64,000 nucleotides of DNA from Flavobacteriales bacterium UBA7666 (GTDB lineage: Bacteria; Bacteroidota; Bacteroidia; Flavobacteriales_D; Crocinitomicaceae): positions 1 to 64,000 of the forward strand of contig DLHO01000010.1 of assembly GCA_002483265.1 (NCBI GenBank). Reading direction: 5' to 3'. Numbering within the stretch: the stretch's first letter is position 1; each line of letters begins with the position of its first letter. Shown piece by piece: positions 51,194 to 59,877 of the stretch. The notes under the pieces are model-generated. The model did not search any database. It saw only the letters and a program-made list of their open reading frames with translations, and was not told where the DNA came from. The position numbers and the translations under genes are program-made.

Positions 51194-51356
51194 ATGAATC
51201 CATTTTTGTATACTTTGAAAGCTATCTACTTTCTGAAAAATTGGCTTTTCATCCAGTTAATTCCGAAGGGAAAACTAAATCTGTTTAGTTGATAAAACAA
51301 TGACATATCAACTTAATTGAATCAAAAAACTTTATACTACTACATGAAAAAATATG

Positions 51357-51364
51357 TACATTTG
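51357..51364 (+). promoter_or_regulatory. Putative -7 element of the T9SS cargo gene
   Basis: TACATTTG, exact TAnnTTTG, 55 bases upstream of the ATG at 51420. It overlaps the earlier in-frame start codon at 51354, which I therefore reject. Confidence 0.5.
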
Positions 51365-51419
51365 TTGCGTTAACTCCTTGACAGTATTTCAATTAAGGAG
51401 AAGTCAAAATACTACTACC

Positions 51420-53672
51420 ATGACTAAACAAACTCTTTGCGTAATTTTCACTGCATTTCTATTTATGCAGTCCCATGCACAAATAACTGTTTTTGAACCA
51501 ATGTCTGCAGACATTGATTTTATAAATCCGCGCAGTTATTCTGCAGAAACCGGAAAAAAATACAATTCAGAAAGTGTTTATTCACACCCTGATTTCGGGA
51601 AGCTAACCTTTGACGCACCTTATGGTAAATCAGTAGTTGAGGACATTAGCAAAAGAACCTTCGACTCCAGATATTATGTGGATTTGAATGATCCCACATT
51701 TTTCTATATTCAACAATCAAGTAAACCGATCAATATGCTTCAAAACGGTATCTGGCGTGCTATTGATCCAACACTTCATGCGGTTTCTCCTCAAATCTAT
51801 CAATCAGGAATACAACCTTGTCCTACAAAGCTGGATTTGGGAAATAAAAAAACAGTTATTCAATTGGGAGAAACTGAATTTCAATTCAATCATTACTCGT
51901 TGAAAATGGTTCATAATGACAACTCTGTTACAACCCATCTGGCAAACTGGTCTCAGATTGTTGTTGGCAATGAAGGAGCCTACATTACGGACGTTTTCCC
52001 CGGAATCGATATGAAAATCGTTTTCAGAGAAGCTGGTATTGAATCTGACTTCATCATTCGCGAAAACTTACACATTAAAAAATTGGTGTTTGTAGATCAA
52101 TTAGAAATTCCATCTCATTTGAATGGATTCATTTATACCAACGAAACGGTTCAGAATGGCCCAGTTATTTTTGAGAATATTCATACCGGTGAAGCGGAGA
52201 TCAAATTCGATCGCGCAAGATGCTATGATGCTTCCGAGAGTAAACGCTCCTGGATCAATCCCTACACTTTGAACGGGAACATTCTAGAAATTTTATGTGA
52301 TTCTGCTCAACTGAATAACCCTTCGATGGTTTATCCAATTACTATTGATCCTTTGGTAACTGTGGTCGGACCAATTGCTTCTGCTACGAATATTATGGGA
52401 TCACGACTAACGCCATTAACCTGCACCAACACGCTCAATGTAACCTTTCCCGGAGGAACAACCCCTTGGGATGTTTCAGCATTCTGGAATATTTATACCG
52501 ATTTCTGCGCAGATGATTTGTTGGATTACGGAATCTATATTGATTGCTACAGATCTGAAGCAGAAGTCTGGATTACTTCTTCCTGTGGAGGAATTTCACC
52601 AGCCGGCGCACCCGCAACCATTTGGACATGCTTAGGATGTAACAGTTACGGAACATGGAATCCAACACTTCCTTTCGCCTCATCCGGAACACAATCGCTA
52701 GCTCAATGTTATGCTCCTTCCTGCAGTAATCAAAATATGTCATTTACACTCAACAGCAGACGTACTTACTGTACCAGCTTTTACGGGTATGACCTGTGCA
52801 ATTATGCGAATTCCTATTGCAATTCTTTACTCCAGTGGACTGTTACCGTTCAGGGAAGAAATGCAGAAACTTTAGCAAATACAGCTACCGGAAATGGTTC
52901 CGCAACTTATGCGGCACCTACTTGCGCTTCGGGGACAACACTCTTGAATCCTGGCGCGCAATATGGAGTTCCTGGATATACTTATTCCTGGAATACGGGA
53001 GCAACTTCAAGTACATTGACTGTTCCAAACGGCCCGGCAACCTATACGGCAACTGTTACCGATGCCTGCGGAACTATACGAACTGCAACTTTTACGATTA
53101 CGTGCCCATTGGCAGTGAATTTAAGCTCTTTTGAGGTTGCTAATTCCGGTGCAGAGGTCGCAATTAATTGGGCATCGAGCTTTGAGAAAGAAAACCATCA
53201 CTTTGCAATCTTACGCGCAGGAAGTGATTTGAAATTTGAAGAAATCGGTCAGGTTTTAAGTCAGGGAGATTCTGAAAATGCTCAGTTCTATTCATTCGTG
53301 GACAGAAATCCGTTGGAAGGAGTGAGCTATTATCAATTGGCAACAGTAGATATCAATAACCAGATGAAGTTGTCGGATATCCGATCTATTGAGCGGAAAG
53401 GTTCTTCCAAAGCAATCTCCATTTCACCGAATCCAAGCAATGGGAACTTCACGCTAAGTGTCGCTGTTCCGGAAAACGGAGCTTATACCATTTCGATTGC
53501 TTCAACGGATGGAAAAGTAGTTTCTCAGCAAGTGAATACGTTTGAGAAAGGCAATCAGGTTGTTCCATTCAACAAGTTGAACCTAACAAAAGGATCTTAT
53601 GTTATTCGTGTTCAGTCCCGATCGCTATCGGGAGGAAAATTCACCTTAGAAGAAAAACTGGTAGTCGAATAA
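51420..53672 (+). CDS. T9SS-exported protein with palindrome inside its sorting domain
   Basis: A 750-aa secreted protein: signal peptide LCVIFTAFLFMQSHAQ and a large N-terminal beta region (residues 20-320, with YYVDLNDPTFFYIQQ). A cysteine-rich middle (about 350-500) and an Ig-like module (YSWNTGATSSTLTVPNGPAT) follow. The C-terminal type A T9SS sorting domain includes ISPNPSNGNFTLSVAV, then STDGKVVSQQV, ending GGKFTLEEKLVV. Within that domain the residues SRSLSG are encoded exactly by an 18-base REP-like palindrome (53616-53633). I know no function for the N-terminal region. Followed by a strong terminator. Confidence 0.85.
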   Translation: MTKQTLCVIFTAFLFMQSHAQITVFEPMSADIDFINPRSYSAETGKKYNSESVYSHPDFGKLTFDAPYGKSVVEDISKRTFDSRYYVDLNDPTFFYIQQSSKPINMLQNGIWRAIDPTLHAVSPQIYQSGIQPCPTKLDLGNKKTVIQLGETEFQFNHYSLKMVHNDNSVTTHLANWSQIVVGNEGAYITDVFPGIDMKIVFREAGIESDFIIRENLHIKKLVFVDQLEIPSHLNGFIYTNETVQNGPVIFENIHTGEAEIKFDRARCYDASESKRSWINPYTLNGNILEILCDSAQLNNPSMVYPITIDPLVTVVGPIASATNIMGSRLTPLTCTNTLNVTFPGGTTPWDVSAFWNIYTDFCADDLLDYGIYIDCYRSEAEVWITSSCGGISPAGAPATIWTCLGCNSYGTWNPTLPFASSGTQSLAQCYAPSCSNQNMSFTLNSRRTYCTSFYGYDLCNYANSYCNSLLQWTVTVQGRNAETLANTATGNGSATYAAPTCASGTTLLNPGAQYGVPGYTYSWNTGATSSTLTVPNGPATYTATVTDACGTIRTATFTITCPLAVNLSSFEVANSGAEVAINWASSFEKENHHFAILRAGSDLKFEEIGQVLSQGDSENAQFYSFVDRNPLEGVSYYQLATVDINNQMKLSDIRSIERKGSSKAISISPNPSNGNFTLSVAVPENGAYTISIASTDGKVVSQQVNTFEKGNQVVPFNKLNLTKGSYVIRVQSRSLSGGKFTLEEKLVVE
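53616..53633. repeat. REP-like palindrome inside a coding region
   Basis: TCCCGATCGCTATCGGGA: 7-bp arms around CGCT, differing in one base from the perfect palindrome at 26228-26245. It is 18 bases, exactly six codons in frame, and adds SRSLSG to the T9SS sorting domain. Confidence 0.8.
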
Positions 53673-53694
53673 AGTAAAAAGAATAAAACAAAAA

Positions 53695-53722
53695 ATCCCG
53701 ACGTTCCTTTGGAAGTCGGGAT
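53695..53722 (+). terminator. Terminator after the T9SS cargo gene
   Basis: ATCCCGAC pairs with GTCGGGAT (8 bp) across a short loop, 22 bases after the stop. An A-run precedes it, so it could also stop minus-strand transcripts from the fasciclin gene. Confidence 0.75.
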
Positions 53723-53811
53723 CACTCTGCTATGAGTTTGGCACCTTATCTTGAATTATTTTTACGCTGTAACTCAGAGTTCTTTTAATTCAAGACTTTT
53801 TACCGTGGAAA

Positions 53812-54372
53812 TTACATTTTAGGCATCAACACTTTGTCAACAACATGAATCACACCATTTGATTGATACACATCGTAAGTAGAAATGTTTGCTACGTTTC
53901 CTGCTTCGTCTTTCAGTGTAATGTTGTGATCACCATTCATCATAGCCCACAATTTACCTCCTGAAACAGTTGTCATTTCAGCTTTACCTCCACCTTTTTT
54001 AATTGCTGCTGCGATGGTATTGAAATCCATTTTTCCTGCAACTACGTGATAAGTCAACACTTTCACTAAGGTAGCTTTGTTTTCAGGTTTCAACAATGTT
54101 TCTACTGTTCCCGCAGGAAGGTTTTCAAACGCATCATTTACCGGTGCGAATACTGTGAAAGGTCCTTTTCCCTGCAATGTTTCAACTAATCCACCAGCTT
54201 TTACTGCTGCAACCAATGTTGTATGATCTTTTGAATTGACTGCATTCTCAATAATGTTCTTTGCTGGATACATGGACTCTCCACCAACCATTACAGTTTT
54301 GTCTTGAGCAAATGAGTTAGAAAAGATTGCTGTTGAAGCAATTAACGCAATTGATAATAATCCCTTTTTCAT
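53812..54372 (-). CDS. Fasciclin (FAS1) domain secreted protein
   Basis: A 186-aa protein with signal peptide (LLSIALIASTAIFSNSFAQ) and one complete FAS1 domain. The H1 region is GPFTVFAPVNDAFENLPAGT and the H2 region is NGVIHVVDKVLMP; between them are TYHVVAGKM and the short helices of the fold. FAS1 proteins mediate adhesion or matrix contact in bacteria. The domain starts with AKNIIENAVNSKDHTTLVAA, the usual helix. Length and single-domain layout match many Bacteroidota homologs. Monocistronic; the neighbour beyond its start is mgtE in the same direction, 127 bp away. Confidence 0.92.
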   Translation of the reverse strand: MKKGLLSIALIASTAIFSNSFAQDKTVMVGGESMYPAKNIIENAVNSKDHTTLVAAVKAGGLVETLQGKGPFTVFAPVNDAFENLPAGTVETLLKPENKATLVKVLTYHVVAGKMDFNTIAAAIKKGGGKAEMTTVSGGKLWAMMNGDHNITLKDEAGNVANISTYDVYQSNGVIHVVDKVLMPKM

Positions 54373-54499
54373 AATCGTTAAGTTTTGAATTAAATAATTT
54401 TGACTCAGTTACGACCAGAAAAAAGTTTTGGATTTTTACAAAACGAAAAAAATTGAAATTATTTTGAAAAAAATCTGCAAGAAGCTGAAATACAGCTAT

Positions 54500-55849
54500 T
54501 TAATTTAACAATAAAAGTCCTACTGTAAAATAGATAAACAGACCCAATACATCATTCGTTGTGGTAACGAATGGGCCGGTTGCCAATGCAGGATCTATTT
54601 TATACCGATTTAATATCAGTGGAATCATGGTTCCGAAGATGGCGGCAAAAATGGTAACTGTGAGTAAAGAGATACTTACAACTAAAGCCAGACGATAATC
54701 ATTGAAGAAATATGAAAGTCCGAAAATCAACAAAGAACAAAGCAAGCCATTTACCAAACCGACGATTGCTTCCTTTCCAACTTTCGAAAGAATACTGTCA
54801 AAAGGATCGTTTCCACGCGCTAATGACTGTACAATAATCGCAGAAGATTGAACTCCCACATTTCCTCCCATCGCGGTGATTAGTGGAATAAAGAATGCCA
54901 ATGCCGGAAGATGTGTAATATTCGTTTCGAAGCGCGAAATAACTTGAGCACTCAGGATTCCTCCCAACATTCCGATCAAAAGCCATGGCAAACGAGCTCT
55001 TGAAATTCGAAAAACACTCGAATTGGATTCAACCTTCTCCGAGATACCCGAAGCTAATTGAAAATCTTTATCGGCTTCTTCCTTGATTACATCTACGACG
55101 TCATCGATTGTAATTCGACCAACTAATTTTCCTTGCAAATCAACAACCGGAACAGAAACCAAATCGTATTTATCCATCACTTTCGCGACCTTCTCTGAAG
55201 AATCGCTCGTGGTGACAAAAATCAAATTTTTTCCTTCGTATAAATCCCGAATGGGTGTTTTAGGACTGGCGAAAAGCAATTTCTTCAATGAAAGAACTCC
55301 AACCAATTTATTCAAATCATCAATGACATAAATCGTATATACTTGCTCTACATCTTCTGCTTGTCTTCGAAGCTCCACCAAAGCACGATTTACCGGCCAT
55401 TCCAATCTTGCCTGGATAAACTCTTTTTGCATGAGTCCACCGGCGGTGTCTTCGTCGTAATTTAAGAGGTCTACGATGTCATCTGCAGCCTCGTCATCTT
55501 CCATTTGAGAGATTACCTCCTGAATCTTGTCATCAGGCAATTCTCCCAAGATATCGGCAGCATCATCTGAATCCAGGTTCTCCAATTGCTCGGCCATTTC
55601 CTTGCTCGACAAGGTACCAAGGAATCGATCACGCACTTCCTCCTCCAATTCCATTAAAACGTCGGCTTGAAGCTCTTCGTCTAATTGGTAATACAAGTAC
55701 TTGGATTGCTCCATGGACAATTCATCCATGATTTCAGCAATATCAGCAAAGTGAAGATCGGTAATGTGCTGTTTGATCCATTGATCATCCTCCGACGAGA
55801 TGGCTTGTCGGATGCGCTCAAGAAATTCTTTCGTTAGTTCGAAACGCAT
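54500..55849 (-). CDS. mgtE: MgtE-family magnesium transporter
   Basis: A 449-aa Mg2+ channel. The N-terminal superhelical domain (residues 1-130) has the acidic repeats of the family (LDSDDAADILGELPDDKIQE, EDDEAADDIVDLL). Two CBS domains follow (about 135-255; KLVGVLSLKKLL, GKLVGRITIDDVVDVI). The five-helix membrane domain starts at RLPWLLIGMLGG, and its pore motif PLITAMGGNVGVQSSAIIVQ is intact. The cytoplasmic domains sense Mg2+ and close the channel when it is plentiful (family knowledge). A good promoter lies upstream (55868-55898). Confidence 0.95.
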   Translation of the reverse strand: MRFELTKEFLERIRQAISSEDDQWIKQHITDLHFADIAEIMDELSMEQSKYLYYQLDEELQADVLMELEEEVRDRFLGTLSSKEMAEQLENLDSDDAADILGELPDDKIQEVISQMEDDEAADDIVDLLNYDEDTAGGLMQKEFIQARLEWPVNRALVELRRQAEDVEQVYTIYVIDDLNKLVGVLSLKKLLFASPKTPIRDLYEGKNLIFVTTSDSSEKVAKVMDKYDLVSVPVVDLQGKLVGRITIDDVVDVIKEEADKDFQLASGISEKVESNSSVFRISRARLPWLLIGMLGGILSAQVISRFETNITHLPALAFFIPLITAMGGNVGVQSSAIIVQSLARGNDPFDSILSKVGKEAIVGLVNGLLCSLLIFGLSYFFNDYRLALVVSISLLTVTIFAAIFGTMIPLILNRYKIDPALATGPFVTTTNDVLGLFIYFTVGLLLLN

Positions 55850-55867
55850 GGATACTCAATTTTGGTG

Positions 55868-55898
55868 CAAAAATAAGTCTTTAAAAGCCAAGAAGCAA
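55868..55898 (-). promoter_or_regulatory. mgtE promoter (Bacteroidota type)
   Basis: Minus strand: TTG at 55898-55896, 20-base spacer, TATTTTTG at 55875-55868, then 18 bases to the ATG. This is the best -33/-7 pair in the window. Confidence 0.6.
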
Positions 55899-55972
55899 CC
55901 TATTCCGGATTACGCAAATATTAAATATTTCAGGAGGTTCAAAAGTTGAAAAAGTTCAAAGGGTCAATTTAC

Positions 55973-55997
55973 AATCGTTCAGCCTTTTTGAACGATT
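55973..55997 (-). terminator. Hairpin at the end of the O-antigen ligase-like gene
   Basis: AATCGTTCA pairs with TGAACGATT (9 bp, perfect) across a 7-base loop; the arm overlaps the stop codon of the upstream gene. Just beyond, 55936-55960 contains GTTCAAAA/GTTGAAAA/GTTCAAAG repeats. No T-run follows, so terminator function is uncertain. Confidence 0.5.
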
Positions 55998-57585
55998 AAT
56001 CTTTTTGAACATTTGAACTATCTCCCGGATATAGCATCTTTCTTCCTGTAATAAAATAAGCAAAGAAGAATGCCACGAATGAAACTCCTGTTTGTGTTTG
56101 CAAGGTGTCTTCAATTAAAAAAGAAAGCATGGTGATCACCAGAAAACCTGTCCACTCAAAAGCATTGATTCGTAAAGCTGTGACAAGCTGAATAAACCAT
56201 AACCCGATAAAAGCAATAAAACAAATAATTCCACCGGCAATCCAAGTCGTCAAAAATTGATTGTGCGTTAAATGTTGATTTTCCAAGGTCAATTTCGAAT
56301 GATTGGATTGATATGCTTCTGTAAAAGATTCTTTCATATCTCCAACACCAACTCCGGTGATTGGATGCGTTTTTACAATTGTAATACCGGCTTTTAAGGA
56401 TTCTATTTTCTCCAGAAGTGATTTCCCGTTCGGATCTTCCGCATCATTCAACTGACCACGCATGCGATATAACTGCGCTGAAATTCCACCTTTTGCCATT
56501 TCTATGGAAGCAAATCCCAGTTCCACATTTCGAATATCCTGTTTGGTCATTTTCTGAAAATCGACCGAATCTTTTCGCAAGCCCTTCGAGGTCATGTATC
56601 TCCATAAAATATTTCGAATCGGATTTCCTTTGAGATCCACTCCATTGTGGTAATCTACCTCAGAAGATTTAGACCATTCTTTTTCCAATTCTCCATCGGC
56701 AATAAAGGCTTGAACAGGATATCCGTTTTCCCAGTTTATTTTCCAAATTACATCAAAGGTGTATTCGTTTCCGTTTACCGTTTTCTTCACGTAATCAGCG
56801 GTATTAACGTGAACTTTATGCGGAATCGGTTGCAATTTTATATAGAGAAAAATACAAACGAATAAAATGAATGCACTGAATGATGCAATAAATGCCCGTT
56901 TGATCCAAAGGGTACGAATCGACTTGACTTTAAACCAGAACATCATTAAAATAATCCCCGAAAGCGTAAATACGCCCATTCCAATTTGAGAAAGGATGGT
57001 ATAATAAACGAACCAAACAGCTAACAAAACGGCAATCCATCGACACGGAAACTTTCTGATCCACCAAGCTGCACAAAAAACCAAAGCAAGAACGATCATC
57101 ATTGCATAGCGCAAATGTGAAACGAACAGAGAAAGACTTCTGATATCATCATAAACTTTGGAACCCCACCAATGAAAGTAAGTTCCTACGTTGATGAAAC
57201 TGGTTATGAAAACAGCAATCAAAAAGCTTAATATCACCCATTTGTAGTGTTTGAATGCGGTCAAGGGGATTGCAACAATCGCGAGTGGAATTGCATAGAG
57301 TGTCAATTCTCTACGAATCATATTCCATGCCTCATGTTTATCTGTCGACCAGAAAACAGAAAGGAGCTCCATCACAAAATAAGCAAAGAGCAGCCAAAGC
57401 CATCGATTCGAACTCCAATTTTTCCAAACGGTCTTCCAATCCCAAAGCAAAATTACGTTGAGCCCTAAAAGCATCGTTCCAATGGAAAGAGGAATCTTAC
57501 TAAAGGGCAAACCTGCTGCAATTCCTATCATTGCAACCAATTGAATATAATAATGAACGGGCTTCCCGGTCAGTTTATCCAGCAT
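55996..57585 (-). CDS. O-antigen ligase-like (Wzy/WaaL family) membrane protein
   Basis: A 529-aa polytopic protein with about ten hydrophobic segments (for example YYIQLVAMIGIAAGLPF, WVILSFLIAVFITSFINV, MMIVLALVFCAAWWI). A periplasmic loop between about residues 260 and 400 contains KTHPITGVGVGDMKESF and ENQHLTHNQFLTTWIAGG, the typical GVG...H.....L....G region of O-antigen ligases and polymerases. Such enzymes transfer or polymerise surface glycans; no other glycan genes are in the window, so the substrate is unknown. Followed on the minus strand by the hairpin at 55973. Confidence 0.82.
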   Translation of the reverse strand: MLDKLTGKPVHYYIQLVAMIGIAAGLPFSKIPLSIGTMLLGLNVILLWDWKTVWKNWSSNRWLWLLFAYFVMELLSVFWSTDKHEAWNMIRRELTLYAIPLAIVAIPLTAFKHYKWVILSFLIAVFITSFINVGTYFHWWGSKVYDDIRSLSLFVSHLRYAMMIVLALVFCAAWWIRKFPCRWIAVLLAVWFVYYTILSQIGMGVFTLSGIILMMFWFKVKSIRTLWIKRAFIASFSAFILFVCIFLYIKLQPIPHKVHVNTADYVKKTVNGNEYTFDVIWKINWENGYPVQAFIADGELEKEWSKSSEVDYHNGVDLKGNPIRNILWRYMTSKGLRKDSVDFQKMTKQDIRNVELGFASIEMAKGGISAQLYRMRGQLNDAEDPNGKSLLEKIESLKAGITIVKTHPITGVGVGDMKESFTEAYQSNHSKLTLENQHLTHNQFLTTWIAGGIICFIAFIGLWFIQLVTALRINAFEWTGFLVITMLSFLIEDTLQTQTGVSFVAFFFAYFITGRKMLYPGDSSNVQKD

Positions 57586-57613
57586 AAGTAATCGCTATAT
57601 AAATCGATAACGC

Positions 57614-59254
57614 TTATTTTCCGAGAATAGTATTTACTTTTTTAGTATCTGAAAGAACTTCCAGTGCTTTTTGAATATCCTTATCAAATTGGAACGCTAG
57701 TTCCGCACGCCCATTTTGAAAATAGTAACGCGATACGATCTCGCTGGATAAGATTTCGGTGATTTCCTCTTTGAACTTATCCAAATCGCGCTCTTTTGAC
57801 GGAGTCACTTTTGACAACAATTGTTCATAATCGGATTTAATGTCTTCGAAATAACCTTCGTCCTCAGCCGTTTTTTTCATACGCTCCAATTGTTCTTCGG
57901 AAGCTGTTGAATAAGTAAATTCCTGTTTTAATGCATAAGCCTTGAATGCAGCATAGTCTTCCGTACTTAATTGAAATGTTTTAGCCGGAGCAATTGTCTC
58001 ATGCGAACGTTTGTAATCAGTCGCAAAATTGAAAATCACATTATTGCTGACCAACATTAAAAGCAAACGCGAATAATCACCCTTTTCAACTACGATATCC
58101 GGCTCAATTCCTCGACCGTCAATTACCTTTCTACCATTCGCAGTGGTAAATGTTTTCAATAAGGAATCTGCAATTGCTTTTGGCTTATCGCCCAATTCTT
58201 TCTCGTAGTATTCTAAACGCTGTACGCATCGGCCGGAAGGAGTGTAGTACTTTGAAATCGTCAACTTGATTTTTGATCCGTATTTCAAATCAAAGGTTCG
58301 TTGAACCAATCCTTTTCCGTAAGAATTCTCTCCGATAATGACTGCTCTGTCTAAATCCTGCAAACTTCCCGAAACAATTTCAGAAGCTGAAGCAGATCCT
58401 CCATCAACCAAAACTACTAAAGGAATCGCTAAATCCAATGGATCTGCAGAAGTTGCATAGGTTCTGTTTTCTTCCGGGATACGTCCTTTTGTAGTAACGA
58501 CAGTCTGACCTTTTTTCACGAAAATGTTTACAATTTTCACCGCTTCGATTAATAAACCTCCACCATTTCCACGCAAATCCAAAACCAAATTGGTCATTCC
58601 TTGTTGCTTCAACTTTCCGTATGCTGAAATTACTTCAGCAGAAGCTGTTTGAGTAAATCCGTTCAATTTAATGTAGCCAGTAGTTCCATTGTTCATCATT
58701 CCGAAATAGGGAACATCCGCCAATTTGATTTCGTCACGAGTAATGGAAATTGTTTTTTCCTGTCCAGCGCGTTCAACACGCAACTGGATGGTAGAACCTT
58801 TTGGTCCACGCAAGCCATCAGAAACCTCATCGCTTGGTTTCCCTTTCATGTCTTTTCCATCAATGGAAATAATTTTGTCTCCTGCCATTGCACCAGCTAG
58901 TTGTGCAGGTTTTCCTTCGTAAGGTTCAGCAATAAAGGTATAGTCTCCCATTTTGCGGATCAATGCACCGATTCCACCGTATTGTCCGGTAGTCATCATG
59001 CGGTAATCTTCCATGTTTGATTCGTGGTAATAAACCGTGTACGGATCCAATTGTTTCAGCATCGCATCAATAGCAGTTTTGCTCATTTCACCCGGTTTGA
59101 TCTCATCTACATAATTGGTTTCCAATTGCTGAAAAATGAGGTCCATTAATTCCATGGACTTAATCTCCTCGAATCCATTGGATTGTGCTTTTACTGGTGA
59201 ACTGAAACCAATAAGGATGGTTATCAAGGCGAAAACATGCAAGAATTGCTTCAT
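57614..59254 (-). CDS. S41-family C-terminal processing protease (CtpA-like)
   Basis: A 546-aa periplasmic serine protease with signal peptide (FALITILIGFSSPVKAQ). The N-terminal part leads into a PDZ domain (about 80-165; YGGIGALIRKMGDYTFIAEP, AGAMAGDKIISIDGKDM). The catalytic domain follows, with Ser in GGSASASEIVSGSLQD (about residue 290) and Lys in GENSYGKGLVQRTF (about 310). It degrades or trims envelope proteins. Start at 59254 gives the signal peptide; the frame opens four codons earlier. The gene order cysS, rnpA, S41 protease on one strand is seen in other flavobacteria (from memory). The O-antigen ligase gene follows 28 bases after its stop. Confidence 0.92.
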   Translation of the reverse strand: MKQFLHVFALITILIGFSSPVKAQSNGFEEIKSMELMDLIFQQLETNYVDEIKPGEMSKTAIDAMLKQLDPYTVYYHESNMEDYRMMTTGQYGGIGALIRKMGDYTFIAEPYEGKPAQLAGAMAGDKIISIDGKDMKGKPSDEVSDGLRGPKGSTIQLRVERAGQEKTISITRDEIKLADVPYFGMMNNGTTGYIKLNGFTQTASAEVISAYGKLKQQGMTNLVLDLRGNGGGLLIEAVKIVNIFVKKGQTVVTTKGRIPEENRTYATSADPLDLAIPLVVLVDGGSASASEIVSGSLQDLDRAVIIGENSYGKGLVQRTFDLKYGSKIKLTISKYYTPSGRCVQRLEYYEKELGDKPKAIADSLLKTFTTANGRKVIDGRGIEPDIVVEKGDYSRLLLMLVSNNVIFNFATDYKRSHETIAPAKTFQLSTEDYAAFKAYALKQEFTYSTASEEQLERMKKTAEDEGYFEDIKSDYEQLLSKVTPSKERDLDKFKEEITEILSSEIVSRYYFQNGRAELAFQFDKDIQKALEVLSDTKKVNTILGK

Positions 59255-59402
59255 ATTGCTGATCAAATTTGATGATGACTTTCAAAAACCATTCCGGAAA
59301 ATGGAATCTAAGAAGGTAAAAATACCGAAAGATTGGGAATCCGACTTGTTTTTTGATGTTTTTTGACGAATGGTGGATCGTTTAGATAAGCACAAATTGA
59401 GT

Positions 59403-59789
59403 TTACTGGGGAACATTTAATTCAGCTACCAGTTTCGTTACCAATTTTCGGACACATTTTTCCAACTCCTGATAGGTCATGACTTCTTTGTTCGTGTAGA
59501 TAATGAAAAGTGCTAACTGTTTACCGGATTCATTCAAAATGGCTTCCAAAGGTTGTTTTTCTCTGCGTAAAACCTCTTTTAGCAAACGTTTCACGTAATT
59601 GCGATCATGTGCCCGTTTAAACTGACGCTTCGGAGCAGATAGCACAACTTGAAACGGAACTTTCTCAACGGATTCTGTTTCCAGATAGTAAACTTTCAAC
59701 GGAAACGCACGCAACTGCTTTCCCTCCTGAAAGAGATGGTCGATCATTTTTCGACTACAGAGTTTGTATGCTTTTCCGAATTTCTCCAT
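59403..59789 (-). CDS. rnpA: Ribonuclease P protein component
   Basis: A 128-aa basic protein that binds RNase P RNA and helps mature tRNA 5' ends. The RNR signature is RAHDRNYVKRLLKEVLRR (residues about 58-75). The N-terminus FGKAYKLCSRKMIDHLFQEG is typical, and the following beta strands match the family, including a C-terminal QLALFIIYTNK. Usually rnpA sits next to rpmH at the origin; here it lies between cysS and the S41 protease, as in other Bacteroidota. The gap to cysS contains a 14-bp repeat. Confidence 0.93.
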   Translation of the reverse strand: MEKFGKAYKLCSRKMIDHLFQEGKQLRAFPLKVYYLETESVEKVPFQVVLSAPKRQFKRAHDRNYVKRLLKEVLRREKQPLEAILNESGKQLALFIIYTNKEVMTYQELEKCVRKLVTKLVAELNVPQ

Positions 59790-59796
59790 TTTTTAA

Positions 59797-59876
59797 AGAC
59801 TAGAGACATAAGACCAGAGACATAAGACTTAAATTCCATCTGTGGTCTTAAGTCTAGCGTCTTCTGTCTTTAAAAG
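59797..59876. repeat. 14-bp-period repeat pair between rnpA and cysS
   Basis: AGACTAGAGACATA (59797-59810) and AGACCAGAGACATA (59811-59824) are consecutive 14-base units one base apart in sequence, followed by AGACTT. An inverted partner at about 59844-59875 reads, on the minus strand, AGACAGAAGACGCT then AGACTTAAGACCAC. It fills the 88-base gap. Confidence 0.75.
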
Positions 59877-59877
59877 T

